Source: Sediminicola arcticus
Lineage (GTDB): Bacteria > Bacteroidota > Bacteroidia > Flavobacteriales > Flavobacteriaceae
Direction: 5' to 3'
Length of the DNA: 64,000 nt
Assembly (NCBI RefSeq): GCF_040566695.1
Contig: NZ_JBEXAE010000008.1
Location: 1-64,000, forward strand
Each line of letters begins with the position of its first letter. Position 1 is the stretch's first letter. Both the position numbers and the translations under genes were made by a program. Positions 24,404-33,140 of the stretch are shown one piece after another. The notes beneath the pieces are model-generated. The model ran no database searches and had not been told where the DNA came from. It worked only from the letters and a program-made list of their open reading frames with translations.

Positions 24404-25243
24404 ATGAAAGACATTTTTGATAACGTCTCCTTTCAATGCAGCAAGACTGTAACGGAATCTTACAGTACTTCTTTTGCTCTGGCTACAAAAATGTTAGCCA
24501 CTTCAATTAGGGGTGACATCTACAATATCTACGGTTTTGTGCGATTTGCAGATGAAATTGTGGATACCTTTCATGACTATAACAAACCAGAATTATTCGA
24601 TAAATTTGAACAAGATTTAGAACATGCTCTTATCCATAAAATAAGCTTAAACCCTATTTTAAACTCTTTTCAATATACATTTCACAAATACCAGATACCA
24701 ATGCATCTAGTCTCCTCTTTTATGAAGAGCATGCGCATGGACCTCACTAAAAATGTGTATAGAACAGATGAAGAATATAAAGAATACATCTATGGTTCTG
24801 CAGATGTTGTTGGTCTTATGTGCCTCATGGTCTTTGTGAATGGTGATGAAAAAGAATATGAACGTTTAAAGGTTTCCGCAATGGCACTGGGAAGTGCCTT
24901 CCAAAAAGTAAATTTTCTTAGGGATCTGAAAGCTGATTTTGAAATCCTAAATAGAACTTATTTTCCAAATACAAATTTGAACGAGTTGAACGAATCTTCA
25001 AAATCTAGAATAGTAGCAGAGATCAAAGCAGATTTCGATTTAGCCTATTCTGGAATAGTTCAACTACCCAATGAAGCTAAATTTGGTGTGTATACGGCAT
25101 TCAAATATTATTCCAAATTATTACAGAAACTTCAGAACACTCCCCCTTTGGAAATTAAAAATGCTAGAATAAGCGTACCCAACTATCAAAAATTTCAATT
25201 GTTGGCCAAATCTTACGTCAACTGTAAATTAAAATTAGTGTAA
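24404..25243 (+). CDS. crtB: Phytoene synthase
   Basis: 279-aa squalene/phytoene synthase-family enzyme that joins two geranylgeranyl diphosphates into phytoene, the first committed carotenoid step. Substrate-binding aspartate-rich motifs are visible: RFADEIVDTF (DEIVD, about residues 47-51) and FLRDLKADF (DLKAD). SYSTSFALATKML near residue 25 and GSADVVGLMCLMVF are also typical. Its stop overlaps the crtZ ATG by one base (TAATG). Geranylgeranyl diphosphate synthase (crtE) is not in the window. Confidence 0.94.
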   Translation: MKDIFDNVSFQCSKTVTESYSTSFALATKMLATSIRGDIYNIYGFVRFADEIVDTFHDYNKPELFDKFEQDLEHALIHKISLNPILNSFQYTFHKYQIPMHLVSSFMKSMRMDLTKNVYRTDEEYKEYIYGSADVVGLMCLMVFVNGDEKEYERLKVSAMALGSAFQKVNFLRDLKADFEILNRTYFPNTNLNELNESSKSRIVAEIKADFDLAYSGIVQLPNEAKFGVYTAFKYYSKLLQKLQNTPPLEIKNARISVPNYQKFQLLAKSYVNCKLKLV

Positions 25244-25692
25244 TGAACATCTTAATTGGATTACTCATATTTTTAGGGACCTTCTCTATCATGGAATTTA
25301 TGGCTTGGTTTACTCATAAATATGTTATGCACGGCTTCTTATGGTCACTACACAAGGATCATCACAGAAAGGATCATGATTCCTGGTTCGAGAGAAACGA
25401 CGTATTCTTTATTTTCTATGCCGTTATTAGTATGAGCTGTTTCTATATTTCTTCAAATACAACATTTTGGTATGCCATACCCATTGGTTTTGGTATTATG
25501 GCCTATGGTGCTACCTATTTTTTGGTACATGACATGTTTATACACCAACGCTTCAAAATATTTAGAAATGCTAGCAACTGGTATGCAAAAGGCGTACGGA
25601 GAGCACACAAAATGCACCATAAACATTTAGGCAAGGGACAAGGCGAATGTTTTGGAATGTTATTTGTCCCCTTCAAATACTTTAAGAAATAG
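25243..25692 (+). CDS. crtZ: Beta-carotene hydroxylase
   Basis: 149-aa membrane di-iron hydroxylase of the fatty-acid-hydroxylase superfamily that adds the 3-hydroxyl to beta-ionone rings. The histidine clusters are all present: HKYVMHG, HKDHHRKDHD, HDMFIHQRF and RRAHKMHHKHLG. About four hydrophobic helices separate them. The length is slightly short but normal for CrtZ of Bacteroidota. Translationally coupled to crtB and followed by crtD with two bases between the stop and the ATG. Confidence 0.92.
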   Translation: MNILIGLLIFLGTFSIMEFMAWFTHKYVMHGFLWSLHKDHHRKDHDSWFERNDVFFIFYAVISMSCFYISSNTTFWYAIPIGFGIMAYGATYFLVHDMFIHQRFKIFRNASNWYAKGVRRAHKMHHKHLGKGQGECFGMLFVPFKYFKK

Positions 25693-25694
25693 GA

Positions 25695-27161
25695 ATGCCC
25701 AACGCCATAGTAATCGGTGCAGGAATTGGTGGTATAGCCACTGCCCTGCGGTTAAATAAAATTGGCTATGATGTTACCGTTTTAGAAGCCAACAGTTACC
25801 CCGGCGGAAAACTATACACCAAGGACGTACACGGCTACCGATTTGATCTAGGACCTTCCCTTTTTACGATGCCACACTTAGTGGATGAATTATTTACACT
25901 TTTTGATATTGACCCTAAGTCCTTTTTTGAATATTCAAAAAAAGAAGTGATCTGTAATTACTTTTGGGAAGATGGCACTACTTTTTCAGCCAACGGGGAT
26001 AGTGACGTCTTTATTAAAGAGGCCGCCAAAACCTTTGGGGAAAGCGAGTCTCATTTAAAGAGTTATGTAAATAGCAACACCAAAAAATACGATCTTACTT
26101 CCTCCCTTTTTTTAGAGAAATCCCTTCATAAAGCAAGCACATATCTATCTGTAGATACCATAAAAGCCATCTTACAAATAGGAAAATTGGACGTAGACAT
26201 TACCCTGAATGCCCTTAATGAGAAAACATTTCAAAGTGCAAAATTAGTTCAGTTGTTCAATAGGTTTGCTACCTATAATGGATCTTCACCCTATCAAACC
26301 CCGGGTATCATGTCTATGATCCCACATTTGGAAATGAATTATGGCACATTCTTTCCCAAGGGAGGTATGGTTCAAATAAGTAAAAGCCTATATGAATTGG
26401 CTGTTAGGCAAGGTGTGACTTTTAAGTTTAACGAGAAAGTAAATCATATTAAAGTAGAACAAAACAAAGCTATTGGAGTTGCTTCTACCAAAAGAGATTA
26501 TATGGCGGATATTACCGTATCCAATATGGACATATTTCCCACCTATAAAAATTTGCTCCAGGATCAGTCTCATCCTACCAAAGTCCTCGAACAAGAACGC
26601 TCTAGTTCTGCTTTGATATTCTACTGGGGTATTTCCCGAGAGTTTCCTGAACTAGACCTTCATAATATATTTTTTAGCGAAAATTACCAAGAGGAATTTT
26701 CTGCTATCTTTGAGAAAAGAACCATCTTCAAAGATCCAACAGTCTATATTAATATTACTAGTAAGGAAGAAAAAGTTGACGCTCCTGAAGGACATGAAAA
26801 TTGGTTTGTAATGATTAATGTACCAGGAAATTATGGACAGGATTGGGAACAATTAAAAACTGAAGCTCGTATTCATATTATTTCAAAGATCAATAAGATC
26901 TTAGGTGTAGATATTGAACCATTGATTATGGCTGAACATATTTTAGATCCCATAGGCATTGAGAGAGATACGAGTTCCTATAGGGGCTCTTTGTACGGGG
27001 CTGCAAGCAATAGTAAATTTGCTGCCTTTCTACGACATCCAAATTTCAGCAATTCCATTAAAAACCTATATTTCTGTGGAGGATCGGTTCATCCAGGCGG
27101 TGGTATTCCTTTGTGTTTATTATCAGCCAAAATAGTTGGGGATTTAGTCCCTAAAGTTTAA
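25695..27161 (+). CDS. crtD: CrtD-type carotenoid 3,4-desaturase
   Basis: 488-aa second CrtI-family protein: MPNAIVIGAGIGGIATALRL with GxGxxG, VLEANSYPGGKLYTKDVHGY, the DLGPSLFTMP segment and the C-terminal FCGGSVHPGGGIPLCLLSAK. The PGGGIP ending differs from the PGPGVPP of crtI, which fits hydroxycarotenoid or hydroxyneurosporene desaturases (CrtD) rather than a second phytoene desaturase. Located between crtZ and cruF, it would introduce the 3',4' double bond of saproxanthin/myxol-type pigments. Specificity is inferred from context; a CrtN-like desaturase is less likely. Confidence 0.82.
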   Translation: MPNAIVIGAGIGGIATALRLNKIGYDVTVLEANSYPGGKLYTKDVHGYRFDLGPSLFTMPHLVDELFTLFDIDPKSFFEYSKKEVICNYFWEDGTTFSANGDSDVFIKEAAKTFGESESHLKSYVNSNTKKYDLTSSLFLEKSLHKASTYLSVDTIKAILQIGKLDVDITLNALNEKTFQSAKLVQLFNRFATYNGSSPYQTPGIMSMIPHLEMNYGTFFPKGGMVQISKSLYELAVRQGVTFKFNEKVNHIKVEQNKAIGVASTKRDYMADITVSNMDIFPTYKNLLQDQSHPTKVLEQERSSSALIFYWGISREFPELDLHNIFFSENYQEEFSAIFEKRTIFKDPTVYINITSKEEKVDAPEGHENWFVMINVPGNYGQDWEQLKTEARIHIISKINKILGVDIEPLIMAEHILDPIGIERDTSSYRGSLYGAASNSKFAAFLRHPNFSNSIKNLYFCGGSVHPGGGIPLCLLSAKIVGDLVPKV

Positions 27162-27162
27162 T

Positions 27163-27807
27163 ATGCTGGATAAAATAATTAAAAATAAAACTACAGTAGC
27201 GATAGGGGTTGTATGGTTATTCCATGTTGCAGCGCTTATTGGGATCAGCATAGGATACCAAGAATGGTTTGTATCTAAAACCACTTTAAATCTTTCTATA
27301 AGCCTACTTTTGTTCTTTTGGGTATACCCCATGGATAATATAAAAAAATATGTGGCCTTCGCATTATTTTTTGTGGGGGGGATGTTTGCAGAATGGTTAG
27401 GTGTTAATTACAGCATTCTTTTTGGCACATACAGCTACGGGAGTAATTTTGGACCCAAGCTAGATGGAGTACCTTATTTGATTGGGGTATATTGGGGTAT
27501 TCTTACCTTCATATCTGCTACTTTGGCTTCGCATGTCTTCTCAAAAGCCCCACTTAAAATTATACTTGCAGCCGTATTGATGGTCTTACTCGATTTCTTT
27601 ATGGAACACAGTGCTCCTATTTTCGACTTTTGGACGTTTAAGGGCGGTTCTGCACCCTTAGAAAATTATACTACCTGGTTCGCGATAGCAGCCATCTTTC
27701 AGACCGTATTACATTTTTTAAAACAAGAAGGTAACCTTACGTTTGCCCTGCATTTATATACCGCCCAATTGGTCTTTTTTGGGTATTTCTTTCTAATCCT
27801 GGGATAG
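27163..27807 (+). CDS. cruF: CruF-type carotenoid 1',2'-hydratase
   Basis: 214-aa polytopic membrane protein (about seven helices) of the DUF422 carotenoid family. Family-like segments are FFVGGMFAEWLGVNYSILFG, SYGSNFGPKLDGVPYLIGVY, LLDFFMEHSAPIFDFWTF and APLENYTTWFAIA. CruF adds water across the terminal psi-end double bond to give a 1'-hydroxyl, as in myxol and saproxanthin biosynthesis. The ATG lies two bases after the crtD stop. Its 3' end overlaps the convergent crtA-like gene by 15 bp, and no terminator separates them. Confidence 0.85.
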   Translation: MLDKIIKNKTTVAIGVVWLFHVAALIGISIGYQEWFVSKTTLNLSISLLLFFWVYPMDNIKKYVAFALFFVGGMFAEWLGVNYSILFGTYSYGSNFGPKLDGVPYLIGVYWGILTFISATLASHVFSKAPLKIILAAVLMVLLDFFMEHSAPIFDFWTFKGGSAPLENYTTWFAIAAIFQTVLHFLKQEGNLTFALHLYTAQLVFFGYFFLILG

Positions 27808-28503
27808 CCCTGGTAATTGCTGTTTTCCATTCCAAGTGCCCATAGAACGATAGGGCTGAAAACGGGAAAACAATTCTTCCTTATACCATTCCAGTTTTCT
27901 AGTCTGCTGTATTGCACTTTGATGCTCCTTGCTGCCATAAGCGAACTCCATTAGGGCTTCTTTGTTCTTCCAAACACTAAATGTAGCCATTTGTGTGACA
28001 GGAACCTCTCCAATACCTTTTGTAAAAAGAAGGCCCTTATTCCCGACTAAAGAGGCTTGTGAGGTAGGTACGTATTTCCAAAATCTATACAATAACTTTT
28101 TCTTGATGGTAGCCCTAGTGATAACAGCTATAAATGGGTTATCAGGATCTATGTTATTACTTTTCTCGAAAGGATTTTTTCCCGACCATTCCCCTTTAGC
28201 AACAAGATTTTTCATATAGAGCGTCCAACATTCTTCACTATTATTTTTATATTTTTCTATAAGTTCGGAAGAGCTAAAAAAATTATTTGCAGACACTTCA
28301 TTATCCCATATTTGTAGAACTGCATATACCGACCAATCTGGAAAAGGATCAAAACCCTCTTTACCACTTCCCATCAACTTATAAAATAGCTGGCCAGATA
28401 GCTTGGACATGGGTGCATGACCAAATTGCATCATACCAAAAGCCCATAACTTCTGCCATAAACTGCGATATCTGTAAAATGTAAGCGTAGTGATCTGTGA
28501 CAT
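27793..28503 (-). CDS. crtA: CrtA-like carotenoid oxygenase (spheroidene monooxygenase family)
   Basis: 236-aa protein of the CrtA family, heme-dependent monooxygenases that oxidise the C-2 position of acyclic carotenoid ends. Matching segments are FPDWSVYAVLQIWDNE, ATIKKKLLYRFWKYVPTSQA, GLLFTKGIGEVPVTQMATFS, and the C-terminal LEWYKEELFSRF. No extra domain is seen. It is on the opposite strand to the crt operon, ends inside cruF, and follows two TlpA-like genes with a 4-base gap. In a monocyclic pathway it could oxygenate the psi end at C-2' (as in myxol); this is inference. Confidence 0.83.
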   Translation of the reverse strand: MSQITTLTFYRYRSLWQKLWAFGMMQFGHAPMSKLSGQLFYKLMGSGKEGFDPFPDWSVYAVLQIWDNEVSANNFFSSSELIEKYKNNSEECWTLYMKNLVAKGEWSGKNPFEKSNNIDPDNPFIAVITRATIKKKLLYRFWKYVPTSQASLVGNKGLLFTKGIGEVPVTQMATFSVWKNKEALMEFAYGSKEHQSAIQQTRKLEWYKEELFSRFQPYRSMGTWNGKQQLPGLSQD

Positions 28504-28507
28504 AAAG

Positions 28508-29074
28508 TTACTCCTCTAATAGGGAATCCAACAATTTTCTAGTAGCTGCACTATTCCAATCAGCAGCTCCTGTTTCAGCTACCTTTATTTTTCCCTCCTT
28601 ATTGATAATATAGGTTGTTGGAAGTACTTTGGAGCTCAACACTTTTGGTTCTTGGGACTGTGGAAAATACACAGGAAGATTGTATTTTTTTTTGTTCAAA
28701 AAATCTAACGCTTTTTGCTCCTCCTCATTGGTGACAAACATAAAGGCAACCCTATCCCCATAGTCATTATAAAGTTCCTGCATACTCGGCATTTCAGCTA
28801 TACAGGGCGGACACCATGTGGCCCAAAAATTAACCAAGATTACCTTTCCCTTTTGAGATTCAAAATTAAAATATTGCATTTTAGAATCTTTCAATTCCCA
28901 TCTATAGGAATCCAAAGGCACCTGAAACTCAGCCTTTACCATTGCGGCACTACTGGAAAGCAATCTGCTCGCTAGAACCTTAACTTTAAATCCAATAGGC
29001 GTAAACAACAAAAGGATAACCCCCAATATTAAAGCAGCATTCAACCATTGTTTCTTGCCTATTTTTAATGACAT
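28508..29074 (-). CDS. TlpA-like thioredoxin-fold protein, CPPC active site
   Basis: 188-aa membrane-anchored periplasmic thiol-disulfide protein. One N-terminal helix (WLNAALILGVILLLFTPIGF) anchors it. The thioredoxin domain shows FWATWCPPCIAEM, the canonical CPPC, with the cis-proline segment LPTTYIINKEGKI. The upstream neighbour is a paralog whose CxxC is KLPC. The two genes are two bases apart, and the crtA-like gene follows four bases later, so the three are co-transcribed. A role in reducing or folding an exported or heme-containing partner, possibly CrtA, is a guess from context. Confidence 0.86.
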   Translation of the reverse strand: MSLKIGKKQWLNAALILGVILLLFTPIGFKVKVLASRLLSSSAAMVKAEFQVPLDSYRWELKDSKMQYFNFESQKGKVILVNFWATWCPPCIAEMPSMQELYNDYGDRVAFMFVTNEEEQKALDFLNKKKYNLPVYFPQSQEPKVLSSKVLPTTYIINKEGKIKVAETGAADWNSAATRKLLDSLLEE

Positions 29075-29076
29075 AT

Positions 29077-29637
29077 TTACTCTTTTATGAGTCCGTCTAA
29101 AATCGCACGAACTTTACTATTGTCCCAATCTGCTATCCCCTCCTTATGTATTACAATATTCCCTAATTTATCTAGTAAATATGACGCAGGCACCACTTCA
29201 TCACTAATGGGCATCTTTTCCCCAATAATTAAATAAGTCACCGGAAAAGTAAAATTGTGTTCTTTCATAAAGGCTTCTACAGGTTCCCGCTCTTCATTGG
29301 TAATGATATAAAAATCCATTTTGTCCTTATACTGATCGTATAGATCCTGTATACTGGCCAATTCTGCAACACAAGGTAATTTCCATGAAGCCCAAAGATT
29401 GATTAATACGACATTACCTTTGGATTTTTTGAAGTTAAAAAAGTTCCAATTCGCATCTTTCAACCTCCAATTATAATCCGTTATTCGTTCCCTATCCGAT
29501 ACTTCAGTAACATCTGGACTAAATGAAAATATTTTATTCAACAAAACCTTTCCATAATACCCAACAGGCGTTACAAAAAACGATACTATAAAGGCAATAA
29601 GCAATATGTTTAGAAAGGTCTTTTTTGTAATTTTCAT
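29077..29637 (-). CDS. TlpA-like paralog with a KLPC active site
   Basis: 186-aa paralog of the next gene: same membrane helix (FLNILLIAFIVSFFVTPVGY), same domain layout and similar spacing, but the redox motif reads LWASWKLPCVAELASI, with the N-terminal (nucleophilic) Cys replaced by Lys and only the second Cys kept. Classical disulfide exchange is therefore not expected; a chaperone, partner-binding or heme-handling role, or a half-inactive decoy, is possible. It is the first gene of the three-gene unit that ends with the crtA-like gene. Length matches its sister, so it is not truncated. Confidence 0.83.
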   Translation of the reverse strand: MKITKKTFLNILLIAFIVSFFVTPVGYYGKVLLNKIFSFSPDVTEVSDRERITDYNWRLKDANWNFFNFKKSKGNVVLINLWASWKLPCVAELASIQDLYDQYKDKMDFYIITNEEREPVEAFMKEHNFTFPVTYLIIGEKMPISDEVVPASYLLDKLGNIVIHKEGIADWDNSKVRAILDGLIKE

Positions 29638-29664
29638 ATGTTAATTTATTTCCAATCAAAACTA

Positions 29665-29694
29665 AAAAACTCCTGATGATAATCAGGAGTTTTT
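29665..29694 (-). terminator. Intrinsic terminator after the aconitase gene
   Basis: AAAAACTCCTGA and TCAGGAGTTTTT form a perfect 12-bp stem around a 6-base loop, with a T-run at the 3' side on the minus strand. It lies between the aconitase stop and the TlpA-like promoter region. Confidence 0.88.
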
Positions 29695-29716
29695 GTGAAC
29701 TATTTAAAAAATGAAT

Positions 29717-31984
29717 TTAGGAAGCATTTTCCCTTTTTATCACGTTTAAGGCAGAACCTTCATTGAACCAATCTATTTGGGATTGGTTGTAGGTATGGTT
29801 TACTTTTATGGTATCCTTAGTACTATCATTATGAACCACTTCTATAGTTAGTTCTTTGTCTGGTGCAAATGCTGATATATCTAGGAAGTTAAAAGTATCG
29901 TCTTCCTGAATAAGATCATAATCTCCTTCATTAGCGAACGTTAAGCCCAACATCCCTTGTTTTTTGAGGTTTGTTTCGTGTATCCGTGCAAAAGATTTTA
30001 CCAATACCGCTGCTACTCCCAAATGCCTTGGTTGCATGGCCGCATGTTCCCTTGAAGAACCTTCACCATAGTTGTGGTCACCCACTACAATGGTGTTAAT
30101 GCCCGCAGCCTTATAGGCTCTTTGTGCATCTGGTACCCCAACATACTCTCCAGTAAGCTGGTTCTTTACAAAATTAGTCTTCTTATTATAGGCGTTTACA
30201 GCACCAATTAAGGTATTATTTGCAATATTGTCCAAATGACCCCTGTAACGTAACCATGGACCTGCCATAGAAATGTGGTCTGTGGTACATTTTCCGAAGG
30301 CTTTGATTAATAATTTTACGCCTTTCAAGCTTTCCGATGTGATGGGAGTGAACGGTTCTAATAATTGTAATCTCTCTGACTTTGGATCTACTCTTACGAT
30401 CACACTGGATCCATCTTCTTTAGGTGCTAAATATCCGGCATCCTCTACGTCAAATCCTAATGGTGGAAGTTCAATTCCTAAAGGTTCGTCCAATTTCACC
30501 TCTTCCCCATTCTCGTTCAACAGGGTATCGGTCATTGGATTAAAATCTAATCGCCCTGAAATTGCTATTGCAGCTACCATTTCCGGTGATCCCACAAAGG
30601 CATGGGTATTTGGATTCCCATCTGCCCTTTTTGAGAAGTTTCTATTAAAAGAATGTACGATGGTATTCTTCTCCTCCCCTTTTAGATCACTTCTATCCCA
30701 TTGCCCAATACATGGACCACAGGCATTGGTAAAAATGGTGGCTCCTAGATTTTCAAAAATCTGTAATAAACCATCTCTTTCTGCTGTGAACCTAATTTGT
30801 TCTGAACCTGGATTGATTCCAAAATCTGACTTTGGCTTTATTTTTTTATCTACGGCTTGCTTGGCAATTGAGGCAGCACGTGTCAAATCTTCATAAGAAG
30901 AATTGGTACAAGAACCTATCAATCCCCAATCTACCTTTATTGGCCATCCATTTTCTCTGGCTTTTATTCCCAATTCACCAACTGGAGTGGCTAAATCTGG
31001 CGTAAATGGACCATTTAAATGAGGTCTTAATTCATCTAGGTTGATCTCTATCAACTCGTCAAAATATTTTTCCGGATTGGCGTATACTTCTGCATCAGCT
31101 GTTAAGTGTTCCTTTACGGCATTAGCGGCATCGGCAACATCACTCCTGTCCGTTGCTCTTAGGTAACGCTCCATAGATTCGTCATACCCAAAAGTAGATG
31201 TGGTAGCACCAACCTCGGCACCCATATTACAAATGGTTCCTTTACCGGTACAGGAAAGGTTTTTAGCACCTTCACCAAAATATTCTATTATGGCTCCGGT
31301 TCCACCTTTTACGGTAAGAATCCCAGCCACTTTCAATATTACATCCTTAGAGGAGGTCCAACCAGAAATATTACCGGTCAATTTAACTCCAATTAGTTTT
31401 GGGAATTTCAATTCCCATGCCATTCCGGCCATCACATCTACCGCATCAGCGCCACCAACTCCTATGGCTACCATTCCCAATCCTCCAGCATTCACTGTAT
31501 GCGAATCTGTACCGATCATCATTCCTCCTGGAAAAGCATAATTCTCCAATACCACTTGGTGAATAATTCCTGCCCCTGGCTTCCAGAATCCTATTCCGTA
31601 TTTATTAGATACCGATTCCAGAAAATCAAATACCTCAGCGCTTGTGCTATTAGCAACCTTTAAATCGGCGGCTGCACCACTTTTTGCTTGGATCAAGTGA
31701 TCACAATGTACTGTAGTAGGAACGGCAACCTGAGGCTTTCCGGCCTGCATAAACTGCAATAAAGCCATTTGTGCAGTCGCATCCTGACATGCTATACGAT
31801 CTGGTTTAAAGTCTACGTAGTCTTTACCCCTTTTAAATTCCTTTGTAGAATTTCCATCCCATAAATGGGAGTATAAAATTTTCTCCGAAAGGGTCAGTGG
31901 TCTTCCAACGATCTCGCGTGCTTTATCAACTCGCTCGGCCATATTGGAATACAATCCCTTGATCATATCGATATCAAATGCCAT
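29717..31984 (-). CDS. Aconitate hydratase
   Basis: TCA-cycle enzyme that isomerises citrate to isocitrate with a [4Fe-4S] cluster. The 755-aa length and order fit the mitochondrial-type (AcnA-like) aconitase rather than bacterial AcnB. The cluster cysteines are in GLIGSCTNSSYEDL and NACGPCIGQW. The swivel domain at the C-terminus has the GEGSSREHAAMQPRHLG active-site loop. A minus-strand -7 element (TATTTTTG, 32019-32026) lies 34 bases upstream. It stands alone between a terminator and the MoxR gene, whose orientation is the same. Confidence 0.96.
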   Translation of the reverse strand: MAFDIDMIKGLYSNMAERVDKAREIVGRPLTLSEKILYSHLWDGNSTKEFKRGKDYVDFKPDRIACQDATAQMALLQFMQAGKPQVAVPTTVHCDHLIQAKSGAAADLKVANSTSAEVFDFLESVSNKYGIGFWKPGAGIIHQVVLENYAFPGGMMIGTDSHTVNAGGLGMVAIGVGGADAVDVMAGMAWELKFPKLIGVKLTGNISGWTSSKDVILKVAGILTVKGGTGAIIEYFGEGAKNLSCTGKGTICNMGAEVGATTSTFGYDESMERYLRATDRSDVADAANAVKEHLTADAEVYANPEKYFDELIEINLDELRPHLNGPFTPDLATPVGELGIKARENGWPIKVDWGLIGSCTNSSYEDLTRAASIAKQAVDKKIKPKSDFGINPGSEQIRFTAERDGLLQIFENLGATIFTNACGPCIGQWDRSDLKGEEKNTIVHSFNRNFSKRADGNPNTHAFVGSPEMVAAIAISGRLDFNPMTDTLLNENGEEVKLDEPLGIELPPLGFDVEDAGYLAPKEDGSSVIVRVDPKSERLQLLEPFTPITSESLKGVKLLIKAFGKCTTDHISMAGPWLRYRGHLDNIANNTLIGAVNAYNKKTNFVKNQLTGEYVGVPDAQRAYKAAGINTIVVGDHNYGEGSSREHAAMQPRHLGVAAVLVKSFARIHETNLKKQGMLGLTFANEGDYDLIQEDDTFNFLDISAFAPDKELTIEVVHNDSTKDTIKVNHTYNQSQIDWFNEGSALNVIKRENAS

Positions 31985-32018
31985 TATTATGTTTTTTGTT
32001 TAAGTTAATGCAATCCAA

Positions 32019-32026
32019 CAAAAATA
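32019..32026 (-). promoter_or_regulatory. -7 promoter element for the aconitase gene
   Basis: The minus strand reads TATTTTTG, an exact TAnnTTTG match, 34 bases before the aconitase ATG. A TTTG at 32042-32045 lies slightly too close (15-base spacer) to be a standard -33 element. Confidence 0.5.
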
Positions 32027-32182
32027 ATAAAATAGAAGGGGCAAACGAAATTTTAGGCCTACGATTCATATCATTTTCATTGAAAAATCAATGAATGCTT
32101 CACAAAAAAATGAATTTGTTAATTTTTTGGAAGAAAATAAGCATATTCGCTTACGATAACGTTTGAAATTTGAGTATTGGAA

Positions 32183-33136
32183 CTAAAGTAAACGGCGAAT
32201 TAGATCGTCTTCTGAGATCCCTTCGGCCTCTGCCTTGTAGTTTTTAATGATTCTGTGCCTTAAAATACCCCAAGCAACCGCTTTTACATCTTCTATATCT
32301 GGAGAGAATTTACCATTAACGGCAGCATGTGCCTTTGCTGCTAAAATAAGATTTTGTGATGCCCTTGGTCCTGCTCCCCAATCTATATATTGTTTAACGT
32401 AATCTGAGGCTGTAGGTAAATTTGGCCTGGTGCTGTTCACCAATCGCACAGCGTATTCAACCACATTATCAGGGACAGGAATCCTGCGGATCAGATGTTG
32501 TACATCCACAATTTCCTGTGCACTGAAAAGGGAATTTATAGAAGCGGTATGATCAGAGGTTGTAGACTTAACCACTTCAATTTCTTCTTCAATGGAAGGA
32601 TACTGTAATTCTATAGCGAACATAAATCTATCCAATTGCGCTTCTGGCAAAGGATAGGTCCCTTCTTGTTCTATAGGGTTCTGGGTTGCGAGCACAAAAT
32701 AAGGCTCCGCCAATTTATATTGGGTCCCTGCAATGGTAACGGATCTTTCCTGCATGGCCTCCAGAAGGGCTGCCTGAGTTTTAGGTGGGGTACGGTTAAT
32801 TTCATCCGCAAGGACGATATTGGAAAATATTGGTCCTTTTATAAACTTAAAATTACGGTTTTGGTCCAAAATCTCACTTCCTAGAATATCACTAGGCATA
32901 AGATCTGGTGTAAACTGTATCCTTTTAAAATCTAAGCCCAAGGTCTGGGCAATGGTGTGAACCATTAAGGTTTTTGCCAATCCGGGCACACCAATTAAAA
33001 GGGAATGCCCACCAGTATAGATGGACAATAGTATTTGGTTTACTACCTCATCTTGACCTATGATCACCTTTGCAATTTCTTGCTTTAGTGCTTTGTGTTT
33101 TTCTACTAAGCTATTGATGGAAGCAACGTCTGACAT
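32183..33136 (-). CDS. MoxR-family AAA+ ATPase
   Basis: 317-aa MoxR ATPase, a chaperone-like AAA+ protein that usually works with von Willebrand-domain or DUF58 partners in maturation of complexes. Walker A is IGVPGLAKTLMV (about residues 43-50), Walker B is IVLADEINRTPPKTQAALLE, and the sensor/arginine-finger region LATQNPIEQEGTYPLPEAQL precedes LDRFMF. The ending (GPRASQNLILAAKAHAAVNG) matches the family. No partner gene is adjacent; its neighbour is a SurA-like isomerase, 4 bases upstream, on the same strand. Confidence 0.92.
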   Translation of the reverse strand: MSDVASINSLVEKHKALKQEIAKVIIGQDEVVNQILLSIYTGGHSLLIGVPGLAKTLMVHTIAQTLGLDFKRIQFTPDLMPSDILGSEILDQNRNFKFIKGPIFSNIVLADEINRTPPKTQAALLEAMQERSVTIAGTQYKLAEPYFVLATQNPIEQEGTYPLPEAQLDRFMFAIELQYPSIEEEIEVVKSTTSDHTASINSLFSAQEIVDVQHLIRRIPVPDNVVEYAVRLVNSTRPNLPTASDYVKQYIDWGAGPRASQNLILAAKAHAAVNGKFSPDIEDVKAVAWGILRHRIIKNYKAEAEGISEDDLIRRLL

Positions 33137-33140
33137 GCAC

